A stretch of 64,000 nucleotides of DNA from Burhinus oedicnemus (lineage: Eukaryota; Chordata; Aves; Charadriiformes; Burhinidae): the NCBI GenBank assembly GCA_008921705.1, contig VFFE01006609.1:1027640-1091639 (forward strand), in the 5' to 3' direction. A program made the translations under genes and the position numbers. Below are positions 36,790 to 49,537 of this stretch, in pieces (position 1 is the first letter of the stretch; each line of letters starts with the position of its first letter). The notes beneath the pieces were generated by a model. The model searched no databases and had not been told where the DNA came from. It saw only the letters and a program-made list of their open reading frames with translations.

Positions 36790-37690
36790 AAACAGGGGGA
36801 GGTGTTTATGGGGTACTGCAGGGATCTAGGTTAGGTCTGCTCTCATTTAATACCCTCATTAATGACCTGGAAAGAGGGAGTAAACTACACATTAATGAAT
36901 TTGGCAGATGATGCTATATTGGGAGGTGCTGTGGGCTCCAGCAAGCGTAGAAAATTAACACAAAAAGGGCCTAGTGAGATTGGAAACACGGGCAGGAAAC
37001 AGCGAAAGGAGCTGTGCCTTGGACAGACATAAGTGAGTGCAGCTGGGAGGCAAACGCAGGTCTGAGCTGACAGCAGAAGGGGCAACGATGGCTGAGCCAA
37101 GCCAACAGCACCACACCGGAGCCAGAGCAACACCCCAGCGAAGGGCCTGGGGCTCAGGGGACAGCGAGGGGGACCCAGGAGGCTGCTGAGCATAAGGGCA
37201 GCAGAGAGGGATCGGCCGCCGGTGTCCGAGGATGGCGTGGAGGTGCCAGGAGGCTCAGGTGTGGCCAGGACAGAGCGCGGGGCTCCCTCTGCACAGACGC
37301 GTTGGCGGCCGTTCAGAGGGAAGCCACACAAATGATCAAAGGCACGGAGAGACTGATTTCTGAAGGAAGATTAAAAGGCTTAAATATATATATTGCTTGG
37401 CTAAGAGCTGTCCATGGGGAGACAAACTAAGAGCCTTACAGATCTGGTTGGTGTAAATAGAGAGGGAGGGAAGGAATTATTTAATAGAGTACAAGGGGCA
37501 TCACCAGAAGGGATGACAGGAAATGAAGAAATGGAGCATTTAGGTTGAATGTCACAGGGGAAAAAATCCCCTCTGCTGACAGTGAAAATTATGAGGCTGC
37601 GACGTGGTTCCCTGGAGGGAGAAAGTTCTGCGGCTTGAGATATTTAAAACCAGACAGGATCAGTCTGAATATAAAGGCGCCTGGGATGAG
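36790..37690 (+). mobile_element. Degraded CR1-like LINE remnant (3' part)
   Basis: The segment has the layout of the CR1/L3 3' end in plus orientation. First comes a reverse-transcriptase C-terminal stretch (gtactgcagggatctaggtt ... attaatgacctgg ... tttggcagatgatgc ... ttgggaggtgctg). Then comes a region resembling atgatcaaaggc..ggagagactg, and last a segment near 37600-37660 resembling the element's tail before its end (ccctggaggga..gagatatttaaaaccaga). Frame is broken throughout. Bounds are approximate; this is recognition by memory of the CR1 consensus, not alignment. Confidence 0.7.
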
Positions 37691-40600
37691 CCACTGGCAG
37701 GGGATGCATGGAGGAGCGAGAGCTGGGCAGGGACGCACCTCATTTTCCAGCTCTTTTTCCACTGAAATGTTCCTTTATATATCATGTATATAAAAGATAT
37801 ATATTGCACGTACGTATTTCTGCTGCTCTAAAGGAAATCACATGGTGGATGCTGTGCCAGGCATCTTGTAGCTGGGCAGGGCTGAAAAGGCCTTGAAATC
37901 AGAGACACTTCACCTCCCTACAGGTATGGAGGGAGATTAGAGGGGGGTTAAGTAACTGGCATGAGGTTGCTGCATGGCTCCATGGTGTATAAACCCAGTG
38001 TCCATGTCCCCGCACGGCATGACATGCCCTAGAGCACAGGGTCTCCTGCAGGTTTGGCTTCTGTAGAGCGTCTCATATCTCAACTGGTTTCTGCAGAACG
38101 CTCTCCAGGTGACCAAGGAGAAGCCAGGCCACAGCTGGCCAGCTGCATGGCATCCATAACCTTGGTTAACACTCCATCCTTTCGCCCCCAGCTAATGCTC
38201 CATTTGCCAGAGGCTGTGACGGGATCCCTTCGGAGCAAAACAGGCATCCATCGCAGCCCCACCCCTCCCCATCTCCTGCCTCACTGGAGGTCTGTGAGTG
38301 CTGTCAACAAAATGGATTAATAGTCCTATTATCAGTTCAGATGGATGGCCAGGGTGAGGAGAAAACATCGCGTCCCAGGGAACTCAAGTAGGCACATTAA
38401 TAAAGATGCCACATGTTGGCTCTGAAATCTAAAAGCTTCGCTCCACTCCTTGCAACACAATTAGTTTATCCAAAGCTCAACACTCCCGTCACGATGCGCC
38501 TGCCGATGCTCCCAGCACCAGTGCATGGTGTCCTGGCTGGGAAGGAGGAGGTGGGTGACATGGTGGTCCCCGTGTCCCCCTTGGCCAAACACCGTGTAAG
38601 AGCTCTCCATGCAAGGCAGCAGCCCATTTTGTGGCACCCTCCTCCCCTCATGCTGCCGTCGGGGAGCTGCATCGTCCCCTTTGGTGCCAGGCTGCTACCC
38701 CTCGGCACCAGGCTGGGGTCTCAGGGGGGCCACAGGGCCAGCCCAGCCCCTCAACACTGAGGAGCTGGTGTGACAGGGTGGCACTGTGGTCTGTCACTCA
38801 GCTGGCTCATTGATGGGTACGGGCAGCATGTAACGAAGATAGCGGTTCTGGTTCTGCCCACGCTGTAAAATAAGGAAAGCTTTTAATTAAAAGCAAGTGG
38901 TGCAGCTTGCAGCCCTTTGTTTGAGTGCTAATGTGAATGACTTCACTTTCCAGCCCAGCATTTATAGCTGTCTCTCTTGTACCTGTCAAAAAGTAAATCT
39001 CAGGATCTAAAACATGTATATTTAAAACTATGGTATCAGCGGGCTGTCAAGCCTGGGGTTTTTTATTAAACGTTCCTTGTGCAGCGGGTGAGGGGAAAGG
39101 ACGAGCATGGGACGAGGCCAGCAAAGCCATCGCCCGCAGACAGGGCAGCCTCATCTCCTGCCTGACCTGCTCCTGCTCCCACCCCTGCCCCTCTCGGGAT
39201 GTGCTGCTGCAGAGGCCGGCGGGCTTCAGGGGCTCCACGCACACCCTGCCTCCCTCTACAGCAACAGCTTCCCACTGGTACCCTGCCCCGGTGCTGGGGG
39301 TACCCAAGCCACCGCTCACGTCCTCTGCTACGGCAAGAGGGGAGCGAAGCCTGCTCAGACCCAGCTCCCCCAGCACCCCATTTCTCCAGGCGTGGTGCAG
39401 AACTGGAGAAAACATGCACAAAAGAGTTTGAAATTTTGAAATTTGTTTTAAACATCAAAGAGGAACTTTATCTTTTTAATTTTTCAGAACCTTCCTTTTA
39501 ATTTCACATTTCTGAAGTGTTGTTTTTCCCCTTTCCAGCACCTTTTCCTTTTAGCTACTAGGTGAAGTAAAATAAATGATGTAGGTTTATTTTTTCCTTT
39601 CTTTGCTTATCCAGTTCTGCAAAACTTGAAAGCTTTTCAAAGCATCTGGGTGTCGGGAGTTACAGTTTAGGTTTGTGCTTTTTTTTTCCCCTAGCAATGT
39701 TTCTAATATCACAGCAAAGTAGCAAAAAACTGTAGCACAGAAAAAGGAAATGAAGAAATAGAAAAACTCAGAGCAAAATCCCTAGACCATTCAGCCATCA
39801 GACATCTGCTGTGTGTGGAGAAATGGAAGACCTAAAAAGGAGAAAAAGACAATATTTTATATTTGGGGGGATGTTTGGAAAAATAAGACAAAATATTCAG
39901 CTTAGAATTAAACACACTTTTTTTTTTTCCCCCACCATACGGGAATTCAGTGCGTGTCCACTCGCAAGAGGTTTTGGAGCGAGGACAGCCTGGCCAGCTC
40001 TGTCCGTCTGCCCTCTGAGAGCCAAACTTTATCGAGCATCCGTGGGACTTGCAGACATCTGTCTGTGTAACTCTGTTAGCAGTTTGCCCATAATGCAGAT
40101 AAGGGACCGCTGCTGTAAAATATTGAGTCTTTAGACTATAAAAAACTGTCTTTCTAAGCTGAAATCTAACTTTATTTGTACTCCCGCAATTCCACCCAAG
40201 TCAGCAGGGTTTCCTGGCTGTTAGCAAGGGCAGCGTCTGGCACGCTCCTTCCACAGGAGAGGTTAAAGTGCCAAAGAGAGGACAGCATCACTCTGAGGAA
40301 TTCGATAAACTCCTATCACTCAATAGTTTAATTCACTTTTACTGATGCAGCATCTTTTATCAAAGATTACATAATGCTGAATAATCATGAAGCACATAAT
40401 GCAGAGCCAGACAGGCAGTTATAATCAGATTTAAAGCCTATATTAAAAAAGTGGCAGGTGCTGGGCTAATTCTCCGTTCCCACACTGGTGTCGGTCCAGA
40501 GGAAGCCCGCTGGATCCGCTCCCAATTTACACGGCCTGCCTGACAGCAAAATGCGGGGAGCGGGGGAAGAAATGACAGGGTGGTGCTTTCTGGAGGTCCC

Positions 40601-43600
40601 CAAGGAGTCAGGCAGGCACATCCCATGCAAACGAAGGCAGGGCAGGACACAGCGAGGAGCTGGGCAGAGGCTGGCTCTCCGCAGCCTGCCCAGGGCAACA
40701 CGAAGGCGAAAGGCAGCCAGCATCCTCAACTGCTCTCTTTCCAATACGGACCATTAAGATGCAAAGCAAAAAATGGCGCGTGATTCGGGGAGCAGTTAGA
40801 GGCAATGCAGCCTTTCCCCCCACCTCACTGGTCCATGTCCCACCGGCTGCTGATGGCCTTCATTACCTGGCAGCTACTCGATGGCCTGTGGCAAACGAGC
40901 CCGCTGGTTCTCAAGCCACTTCCCAGAGGGCACGTTAGGAATCGCTACTGCCGGAATCGGCATCTCTGCTGGCTGTGTCAGCCAAGAAGCACAGCCGGCA
41001 CAGCCCCACCATGGCCAAGGTCAGCATCAAGCACCAAACAGCATCCTCACAGGTGACTGACAGCCGACCTGCTGTCTGCTGCGGGATCACACCAAAAAAC
41101 TATGCAGCTTGATTGATTTAATCCCATCTTTTACAAGAAAACTGACATGAGGGTCTGAAAAGAGCCTGCGCCCTGGGAGTCATCGCAGCACCCGGAGGTG
41201 CTGAGAGCAGAAGCGTTCCCAGGCAGCCTGGTCCCGGCAGGTCCACGCAGCGGAGCAGGGCTGTGAGCAGCGCCTCGCCGCAAGGGGCGATGGCAGTGGC
41301 AGGGTCAGATCCAGGCTCCACTCACGCTCAGCCGCTCACACCAGCGTGCCCCACGTCACGGAGGACCACATTCATCAAGATGCCCCACGCTGAGTTCCTG
41401 CAGCCCGCTCAAAGAGCAGGGAACGGAAAGCAATTTCAACCTTGCTGGTGCTGCAAGCTCATGTTGCGTGCCTGCCTGGTCCTGATCCAAGGGCTGAGCA
41501 GGACCACTGGTCTCGTGTGGGTGCCGGGGCTGCAGGACATCCTGCGAGATGCTCCCCCGGCCCCTCGGGTGCAGCAGCACACCTGCGTCTGGCAGCCTGC
41601 GGGGAGACACACGTTTCAGCCACACTGGCTAAATATTTCCCATGCAATCAATTCCAGCGTATAAAACCATCAAACAGGATAACCTTGTGATCAAATGGCC
41701 AACTGAGAAAAGTGCTTAATATTATCCACTCCAGATAATGAGCTGTATTTCCAGCACAGGCCCCAAACACACATCACCGTGCACTAAATGCCGTGCAATT
41801 GCCTGCATAACAAGTTAAGCAAAGATTAAAAGCGAGGAGGAGAGAAGAGGGAGGGTAGAAGATGAAGCACAAGGAAATCGCAATCTGTGCCATCAGCGTG
41901 TGCAGGAGCAGAGCCGGGGGAGCGCTGCAATGCAGTTCAGTGCACAATTGCGTGGTGGACCTTCAGGATGGCGTGTTGGACGCCTGCCTGGATTTACAAA
42001 CTGTGCGTGCTGTTACCCACACAGGTGAAGAACAGACGGCCTTAGGGTTTACAAGACAGCAATGCCATGGATGAATTAAGAGGCAACCAAACTTCTCTCT
42101 GCAGGAGATCCACCTGCCGGTGAAGGTTATCCTAGGTGATGGGAGAATGTCTGCTCTTTCTACCCCGCTTACAAATAGCACATCTTAATTCAGTCTCTGG
42201 ATCCTTGCATGGACAAACAGACTGCGAAGGTCAGGGGAACAGAGACACCTGGGGAAGGACAGTGATTTAGAGAAACAGAATGAGTGCCGTATCTCTGGTC
42301 TGAACGGCTACATGGCTAACGCACAGAGGTTAGCAAACTGCACAGCCGCTCCAGCAACATCCATTCAATCTTTCAAAACAATCACGAATACAACTAAATC
42401 ACTTATTCTACATTTTTTCTTTCTTCTCTTCTCCCCCCTTTAGTCCAGGCACGCTACTTAGTCTGCTGCTGACCCTGTTGGATGGGAAAGAGACTGCGAT
42501 GCTTCCTTCTTCCAGCAGAAATTAGATACCTGGCACTGGCAGAGAGCTGACAGCTCCCAAACATTCGCTTGCTTTTACACGCAAGCCACAATCCCCCCTG
42601 CCCAGCATGTCAACAGGCAGGAGAAAGCATTTCTGGGATATACAGCCTCCTGCCGCAGCCCTGAACGCCAGCTGGGAGATTTCGGCAGCGTTCCTCAGCT
42701 GGCGCGATTTGCCCCGGCTCTGGAGCAGCCGATGGAGTTGTGTAGCACCAGCTGAGGAGCAGCCACGGGCCTATCCAAGCTCCGGCTCCATCCCACCAAG
42801 GTGCCCACATCAGGGAATCTGGCTCTGGTTTCTCACTGGCATTGACTTAGCAGCATCCCGCCTTTTAGCGTTTCAAACACTGCCTGCCTGTATCCTACAC
42901 CCGGCAATTAGCAGTCCAGGCACCGATCCCGGCGTGCTTCCCTCCTCCCCTCCCGCTTCTGCAACTGCAGATGTAGGGAAATTGCAGAATACACCCGTCA
43001 AAAACCCAACTCTCCCCCAGCATCGCCGTGTGGATCATTTTCACCCGTCAAACTGAGATTCGCACATTATGGCACCCCACCTGTGCTGGCTGCGGTGAGC
43101 CTGATGTTCCTGCACTGCAACGCAGCCGGGCTACCGGTGCTGTTTCAGCAGGATGCTTGGAGATGTGAAAGTCAGGAAAAGCGATTTGTCACATAACGTT
43201 ACCTACAAGAGAAGGGAGAAAAGGCTAGAAAAACGCCTAACAATTGCTGTAATTACGACCTCTTCAAATGGCTACACGATGTCAGACATGGCGCGGGGGA
43301 AAGGGCTGGCATAGCTTATCATAACTGAACCCGGGGTGGATGCTGTTCCAAGCCAGTGATTAATAGTCTGCTAGGATTTGTTTTGGCATGGCGAAAAACC
43401 GAGCGCGGTGTCTCAGAAAGATGCCAGATGGACAGCCCAGAGCAGAGCCCCCCAGCCAGCCGCCGGAGAGCAGGTGCTGGCAACGCCGGTGCCAGTGGTC
43501 ACCCCAAGCCGTGCGGTGCTTGCCCCTTATTTGTGGGGTAACTGCATCCTGGCAGGGACCGGCTCCTGCCGCTGCCCCAGGCACCGACGCTCCTCGAGCT

Positions 43601-44492
43601 GTTCCTGGCGCTTTACGGAACAGGCGGAATGCTGGATGCAAAGGCCAGCGTGCAGGCAGGATTGCTGGCTCCCATCCTCCCGCAGCGCTGGCGGAGGCTG
43701 CTGAGCAGCACGAGCACATGAAGGCAGCCTTGTCACCATCCTTACGTCAGGTGCATCTCTACAATAAATTCCTGGACCTCATTTCCAGCAGGAATGCCAG
43801 GATGAAGCCTTCCTCACACAGCCCAGGCTGGTCCTCCTCCCCTTCCCTAGCCCACGGACTTCATTTGCTCTGGGGCAATGAGACATCACCCTCCAGGCAG
43901 CTGAAACAGCAGCCGCAGCCCCAGCGGTGCAAAAGCATGAAGCGTGGTCCCTCGAGAAGCCACCCTCCCACCGTGGAGCGGGTGTGCAGGGTGCCCAGCT
44001 CAGGATGGAGCTGCCTTACTCCTGAGACCCCGGGCCAGCATGCCACCGCAGCCGTGGCCAACATGGACACTGTCCTTCAGAGGACATGGCAGGGAGGTGG
44101 CAATTGTGCCCATCCAACAGCTCACATTGCTCATCCCCTTGGAAAGTACGAAGCAGATCTTGGCTGTCCATGAGATCAGGTACCAACATCTCAGTGTCTG
44201 CTGATGCCAACGTATCCTCCAGTGTGCGGCTAAGGATAAAAGTGAGTCCAGCTGGGCCACAAGATATATTGTTTGGATCAGGCTGAGAATCACTGATGTG
44301 GTGTTTTATTAACCATAATGGATAGCTGTGCCTGGTAAAATGAGAAATAATCTTGTTTAAAGGATCGCTTCTGAATCACACAGTGTTGCTGCCAATGCTG
44401 CAAACTTTTCTCGCTGGTCTGCAGGCCAAATCCTTTCCTGGAGCAAATGATGCCCGGAACAAAAGAGCACAAATCAGGAAGAGCTTTCTGCC

Positions 44493-44509
44493 TTTTTTTT
44501 TTTTTTTTT
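44493..44509. repeat. Homopolymer T tract (17 bp)
   Basis: An uninterrupted run of 17 T in the intergenic region with no recognised element attached. Confidence 0.85.
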
Positions 44510-47500
44510 AAGAATTGAAGATGATATGACAGGTAGCATCCTCCATCTCACAGTCCCTCTGATTTTCACACTTCATCTCATCTCAGTCCATCAGGAGTGC
44601 TATCTTAGCCAGCACTTACCCAGACTTCTGCTCCACATCCAGCTCAGGTGCTTCCCAGGGACAGAGCTCTGCCTGGGGTAAATGATCGGTGGCTAATGGA
44701 AGTAAATAGAGGAAAAAGTAATTTACATCAGCTAAGCATTTATTCTGTATACTGCTATTTTGTGATCATCTATAATTTTAATCTATTAACAGTAAAAGAT
44801 GCATCTGTTCTTTAGGTTCATCTTGTTTACAGGTGATGTGATCCTGAGGGACTGGTCTGCTGTTTGAGGCTGTTTTTGGAAATTCCGTATTTCCACAATT
44901 GTGAACAACCCCTGAAAGCGAGGGGAGCACTTGGGGCGGGAGCTGGAGCAGGAGCTGCCTTTTAAGCAAGACACGCTTAGGAACAGCAAACCGTCTCACA
45001 TTGAGATTGCCAGCCAGCTTTTGCAATGACAAGACACACCATTGTCATCACCCCAGTTCTGGTTAATGAGCAGTGGGTGGCAGCAGCCTGGGGACAGACA
45101 CCCAGACACCATGCAGAGCTGGGACCAGAGACCCAGGCTGGGGGACCGATGGGGAACACACCGGAATCCCAGAGAAAGTGGTTGCCCGTAGCGTAGCTCT
45201 GCATGCATGTCATCCTGAAACATGCCCTCCCTGGTTCTCCACCCAGCACCCAAGACCCTCACACAGCCGAGCCAAGGCACCAGCTCTCCTGCAGCCAGGG
45301 AATAAATAATCATTAAAGTTAAAGCAAGTAGAACGTTCGAAGGGAAAAGCAGCAATTACAGCCTTAGACCATGTGGCAGGATTACGTGATACACTATGTG
45401 AAAAAACACCCTTCCTGGTAGAGATTTACCATACACCCCAACCCTATCATCATAATTTACTTTAATTAGCAAGCTAATCAGCTGACGGCGCTGTGGAGCC
45501 AGGGCTGGCACTGGGTGACAGCTGAGGGTCCTAATGGAGAAAGCCACCGGCATGAGCCGTCACCCACGCAGCCCCTCCGCACCCTACACAGGGCATCCCT
45601 ATAACCCTGTTAAGCTGGGAGGGGTGCGGGTGGGGGGCTCAGCGCCGCAGAGCCCCAGTCAACCGTCTGTCTGTCCATGGGGGAAGGCCTCAGCAACCAG
45701 CCCGTGACCGAGATCAGGTTTCCAGCCCTGAAGAATAAAAACGCAGCTCGTTGAAATTCTGCCTGCCTTCGCAAACAAAGCCCGCTGCTGCCTCTGGGCA
45801 GGGTGCCCCAGCCCTGCCTGCACAGCCCTGCCTGCACAGCCGGGAATTCGGGCTTGCCCCGCACCCGGATGGGGGGACCCCACGTAGCCAGCAACGTCAC
45901 TGCTCAGCCTCCTGTAAACAACAAATACAGTGAAATAAATACCAAATAGATCTCTTGCAATGCATACAAATGCCATGGGGACTGTCCTCTTTAACGCGAG
46001 CTGGTTTCCTCTCGGGAGCCTCCTTTCAACTCGGTTTTCTTCCAAGCCCAGGACCGTATCTTCTCTTTTCTCGCCGCTATGGAGGCCAGCAGCACAGGCG
46101 GGCTGTCCCCTGCTGCTCTCCCCAAGGGCATGTTCCTGGCCGCATGGGGAAATGTGACGCACTCGCTCGGATTTTGAATAAGTCACCTATCTCCAGAAAT
46201 CACAGCCGCCACCAGCAGCTCTGCCCACCGGGGTCTGGCTGGTGCCATCATTCACACACCAAGATTTTCATGGCTTACGGCACCTGCAGAACCTGAGCTG
46301 GAACAGATAGAGCTGGCTTAGGCATTCTGTGAATTTGCAGCAGTTTATCGAAAACATTTAGCCCTCTTTCTGTTCATTAATGAAGTTCAAACATACTTTG
46401 ATTTTCTTCATATTTGCTCATTATTTGAAATTGCACAGGGATGCTTTAATGGGGATTTTTCGGAGCGGGGACTGCCTGCCCGCTGTTCAAAGGCAGGCAG
46501 GCAGCAGCCGCAGCACGTCCCTGCTCCGGCCCCGACACGCTCTGCGGGACGGAAACCTGGCAAGGATTCAGGCTCCTACCGCCGCCCCCCAGACCTCCTC
46601 TTTCTGCAGGCAAGCAGACTTCCCTCCAGACACAGAAGCGCTTGCTGAGAGCAATTTAAAAGGGTTTGCAAACACCAGCATGGTTCTTATTGAAACAAAT
46701 ATCCACCAATCTGCGCCGTGCTCCGAGAGCACCAGCTCTGGGAAAGATCACGTCTCCCCAGCTGGTTCGGACACGGTGCCACGGCAGCAGGGTCAGAGCC
46801 GCTTGGCTGCAGGCAGCCTCCTGCCAGCCCTGCCCATGCTGTGGGGCATGTGTCCCAGCCACCCTCCCAGCGTGATGGGACCACGCTGCTGGCGCTGGGG
46901 GAGAAGGGGGGAGGCAAATGCAGCTGGAGGGCACGAGAGGACACCCCATCACCAAAATGTCCTATGCAGTAGGAGCACCCGAGCTGGATGGTGGGGTGGG
47001 AGGTCACTGTGGACACCAAGCACAGCTTCAAGGACAGCTTCACCACGCTCCCATCAATACCTGCATGGATAGCAAAGCTCCACGCATGCAAGACCACCAT
47101 GCAGGCAGGAAAACACAGAGCAGGGCTATGAGATGTCTCCTTTCCCTGCTTCTTTAGCCACCTGCCTGACCTAGGCCAGGAGGTCTGAGATGACCCTGGC
47201 TGGTGTAATCAGAAGGGAGAACCGTGGGGTAAGACGCAAACCCCTTTTTGATCCAGATTACACCAAGAAGGAACATCGGCGACTCTGCCACTTCTCCCAA
47301 ACTGCAGAAGAAAGTCTCACGCCAGGCACAGTGGAGCTTCCCAGCCCTGGGACGAGCTGCCACGGCAGGGGTTTCCAAACAAGCAGCCGATACCAACCAG
47401 CAGAAAGCTTTTGTGTGGATGGTCCTACCACTGCCAAAACTTCTGTGGCCTGAATATTCCAGACCTGCTGTAACATTTGGGTATTTCACATATATCGCAC

Positions 47501-48776
47501 AAGCCCAGTTTATTTCAGGAATTATATGGTGATGGATAGCTAGATGCAAGGAAAGGCCATTATACGCTATAAAAAGCTGCACAGTCTTCCTGCCTGCTCC
47601 GTGCTCTGTGACAAACCATCTGCTTTGCCTGCACCTCCCTTTGTTTATCCTGCTCAGCTCAGCTGAAATTAAAATTGACAAAAGCAATTTCTCCCGATCA
47701 AGTTGGAAAGATAAGGAGCACGGCTGCTGCACACACTGCCATAGAAACCTGGGCTACTCCAGCGTTTCATCCTCCTCCTCCTCCCTGTGCAGCAGCTAAG
47801 CCTGTGAAGTGCCCAGCTGCAGTGGGAAGATCCTCCTGCTTACGCCAAAGGAGAAACACAGATGGGTTTAGCCACGGGAGATCCATCTCACAAACGCAGC
47901 GCTGAGAAGGAGTTTTGTTTTATTCGTGCTCCAATCCCCTCCCCTTGGACTCAGAAGTACAAAGTGGCCCCTTTGATTAGAAAAGCACGTTTGGATGAAT
48001 TCGGAATTGTTTCCCGTTCGAGGGAAGGGAGAGGGAAAGGCAGTGTATTTTCTCGGAGAAAGTTTCTGGAGCGTTTGAGAACCTTCTAGGTTATATTTAC
48101 TCCGCTAAAGCACTTTTCAGCTCAAATCACTCTGCAAAATACAGGTCCAGGCTGCAGACACAGCTGTAGCTCGGCGCTGGCACCAAGCTTCCAGGATTCG
48201 GTCCCCCAGCACTGAAGCCCAGCCTCTGACAATACAATTGCATGGGGCAGTAAAAGCCGTAGGATGGGATAGAGCCCCTCATCACTGCCTCCCGGCTCGG
48301 GGACCCACTCCTTGAGGGGCTGGGGCACAAGCCCTCCTTTAAGCCCGGCAGGGTCAGCTCCTGCAACATATCGGCATCCCTCGGTGCCGCAGCCTGTGCG
48401 CAAAAGCCAGGAGCCGGAGGCACAGAGCACAGCTCTTAAAAGACGGGGGACCTTCATATTTCTACATCCAATTTCTTTAGACATGTTAATAGCACGAGGC
48501 CTCTTTTCTCCGAGATGCAGGAGCAGCTGCTCAAGTCTCCACTGAATTAAGCTAAGGGCAAGTTTTACGTTTTAAAGAGTTTTTTGGGGTCTGGTATTTT
48601 TTAAAAACCTGAGAGCAAAGAAAGACATCAGAAAAACATCAAGCTGCGAGACGTGCCATTTTCCCTGTGCTGTTATAAGTCAGGAGTAGCTGAATAAAAC
48701 TGCAGTCCATGTTCCTGACAAATTCCCTGGTGGGCTGAGTAAAGGCTGGAGAAATTCTACCCCAGAAGGTAATTGC

Positions 48777-48805
48777 TTTTTTTTTTTTTTTTTTTTTTTT
48801 TTTTT
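48777..48805. repeat. Homopolymer T tract (29 bp)
   Basis: An uninterrupted run of 29 T followed by a pyrimidine-rich CCTTTTCTTTTCC extension. It would be poly-A on the minus strand, but the flanking sequence shows no recognisable retrotransposed gene. Confidence 0.9.
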
Positions 48806-49452
48806 CCTTTTCTTTTCCTTCCTGAAGTTATTAGAGTTGCAAGAAGGCCCCAAAGCAGAAGCCCCTTGACTCAGCCCTGTCGCAGGAGAAGCAGACCTGG
48901 AGCCCGCTGTTGTGGGCTGCACGGGGGTCTGGTGGGCTGCAGGGACCAGCTTTTGCAGGGCAACGCAGCAAAGTAAGGGGACCATGGGATGTCACAGCCC
49001 TTCTGCTCACTAAAGTCACACATGGAGGGTCAGGAGACCTCCAGGGCCTGAGAGGAGACCAAGGAGCACTATAGGTGGGAGCAGGACCCTCATGTACACA
49101 GACTGCACCTTCTGCAGGCATCCATGGCTCCACGACCGCCTTTGACAGCAAAGGAAAGCTCTCGCAGCTCAGGTGAAACACGAATGGAGGGTGCCTTGAT
49201 TTCCAGCCAGCATTTAACCTCCTCCCTCTATTGTGCCAGTCTTACGTAGGAAGCCCCGTTGCTCCGCAGCCCTGCGGCCAGAGACGCCAGACACTCACTG
49301 CCACCAATTAATCAAGATGACCGCTTCGATTGCATTACACGTCAAGGGGCAGATAATGCCGATAAACCCCTCCGCAGCGAGGCAAAACCAGAGCGATGTC
49401 GCCAGCAAATCAATAGAGCGATTCTGGATTTGCACAGGATGTGTTACCTTAG

Positions 49453-49537
49453 GATCTGGATCTGCTCCTGGGTTTGTCCAGGATAAGCAAGATTAGATCT
49501 GGATCAATCCCAGGCTTACTGGGGCTAAGCAAGATTA
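49453..49537. repeat. 43-bp imperfect tandem duplication
   Basis: Two adjacent copies both start gatctggatc and end taagcaagatta, 43 and 42 bp long, with a diverged middle. This is a simple local duplication of noncoding DNA. Confidence 0.8.

Noticed and set aside
43388..44173. 261-codon plus-strand open frame
   Set aside because: Low-complexity Pro/Ser/Arg composition, no domain, no splice partner; expected by chance in GC-rich intergenic DNA.
46380..47072. 230-codon plus-strand open frame beginning with a hydrophobic stretch
   Set aside because: The hydrophobic start comes from AT-rich DNA and the rest is GC-driven; no recognisable family.
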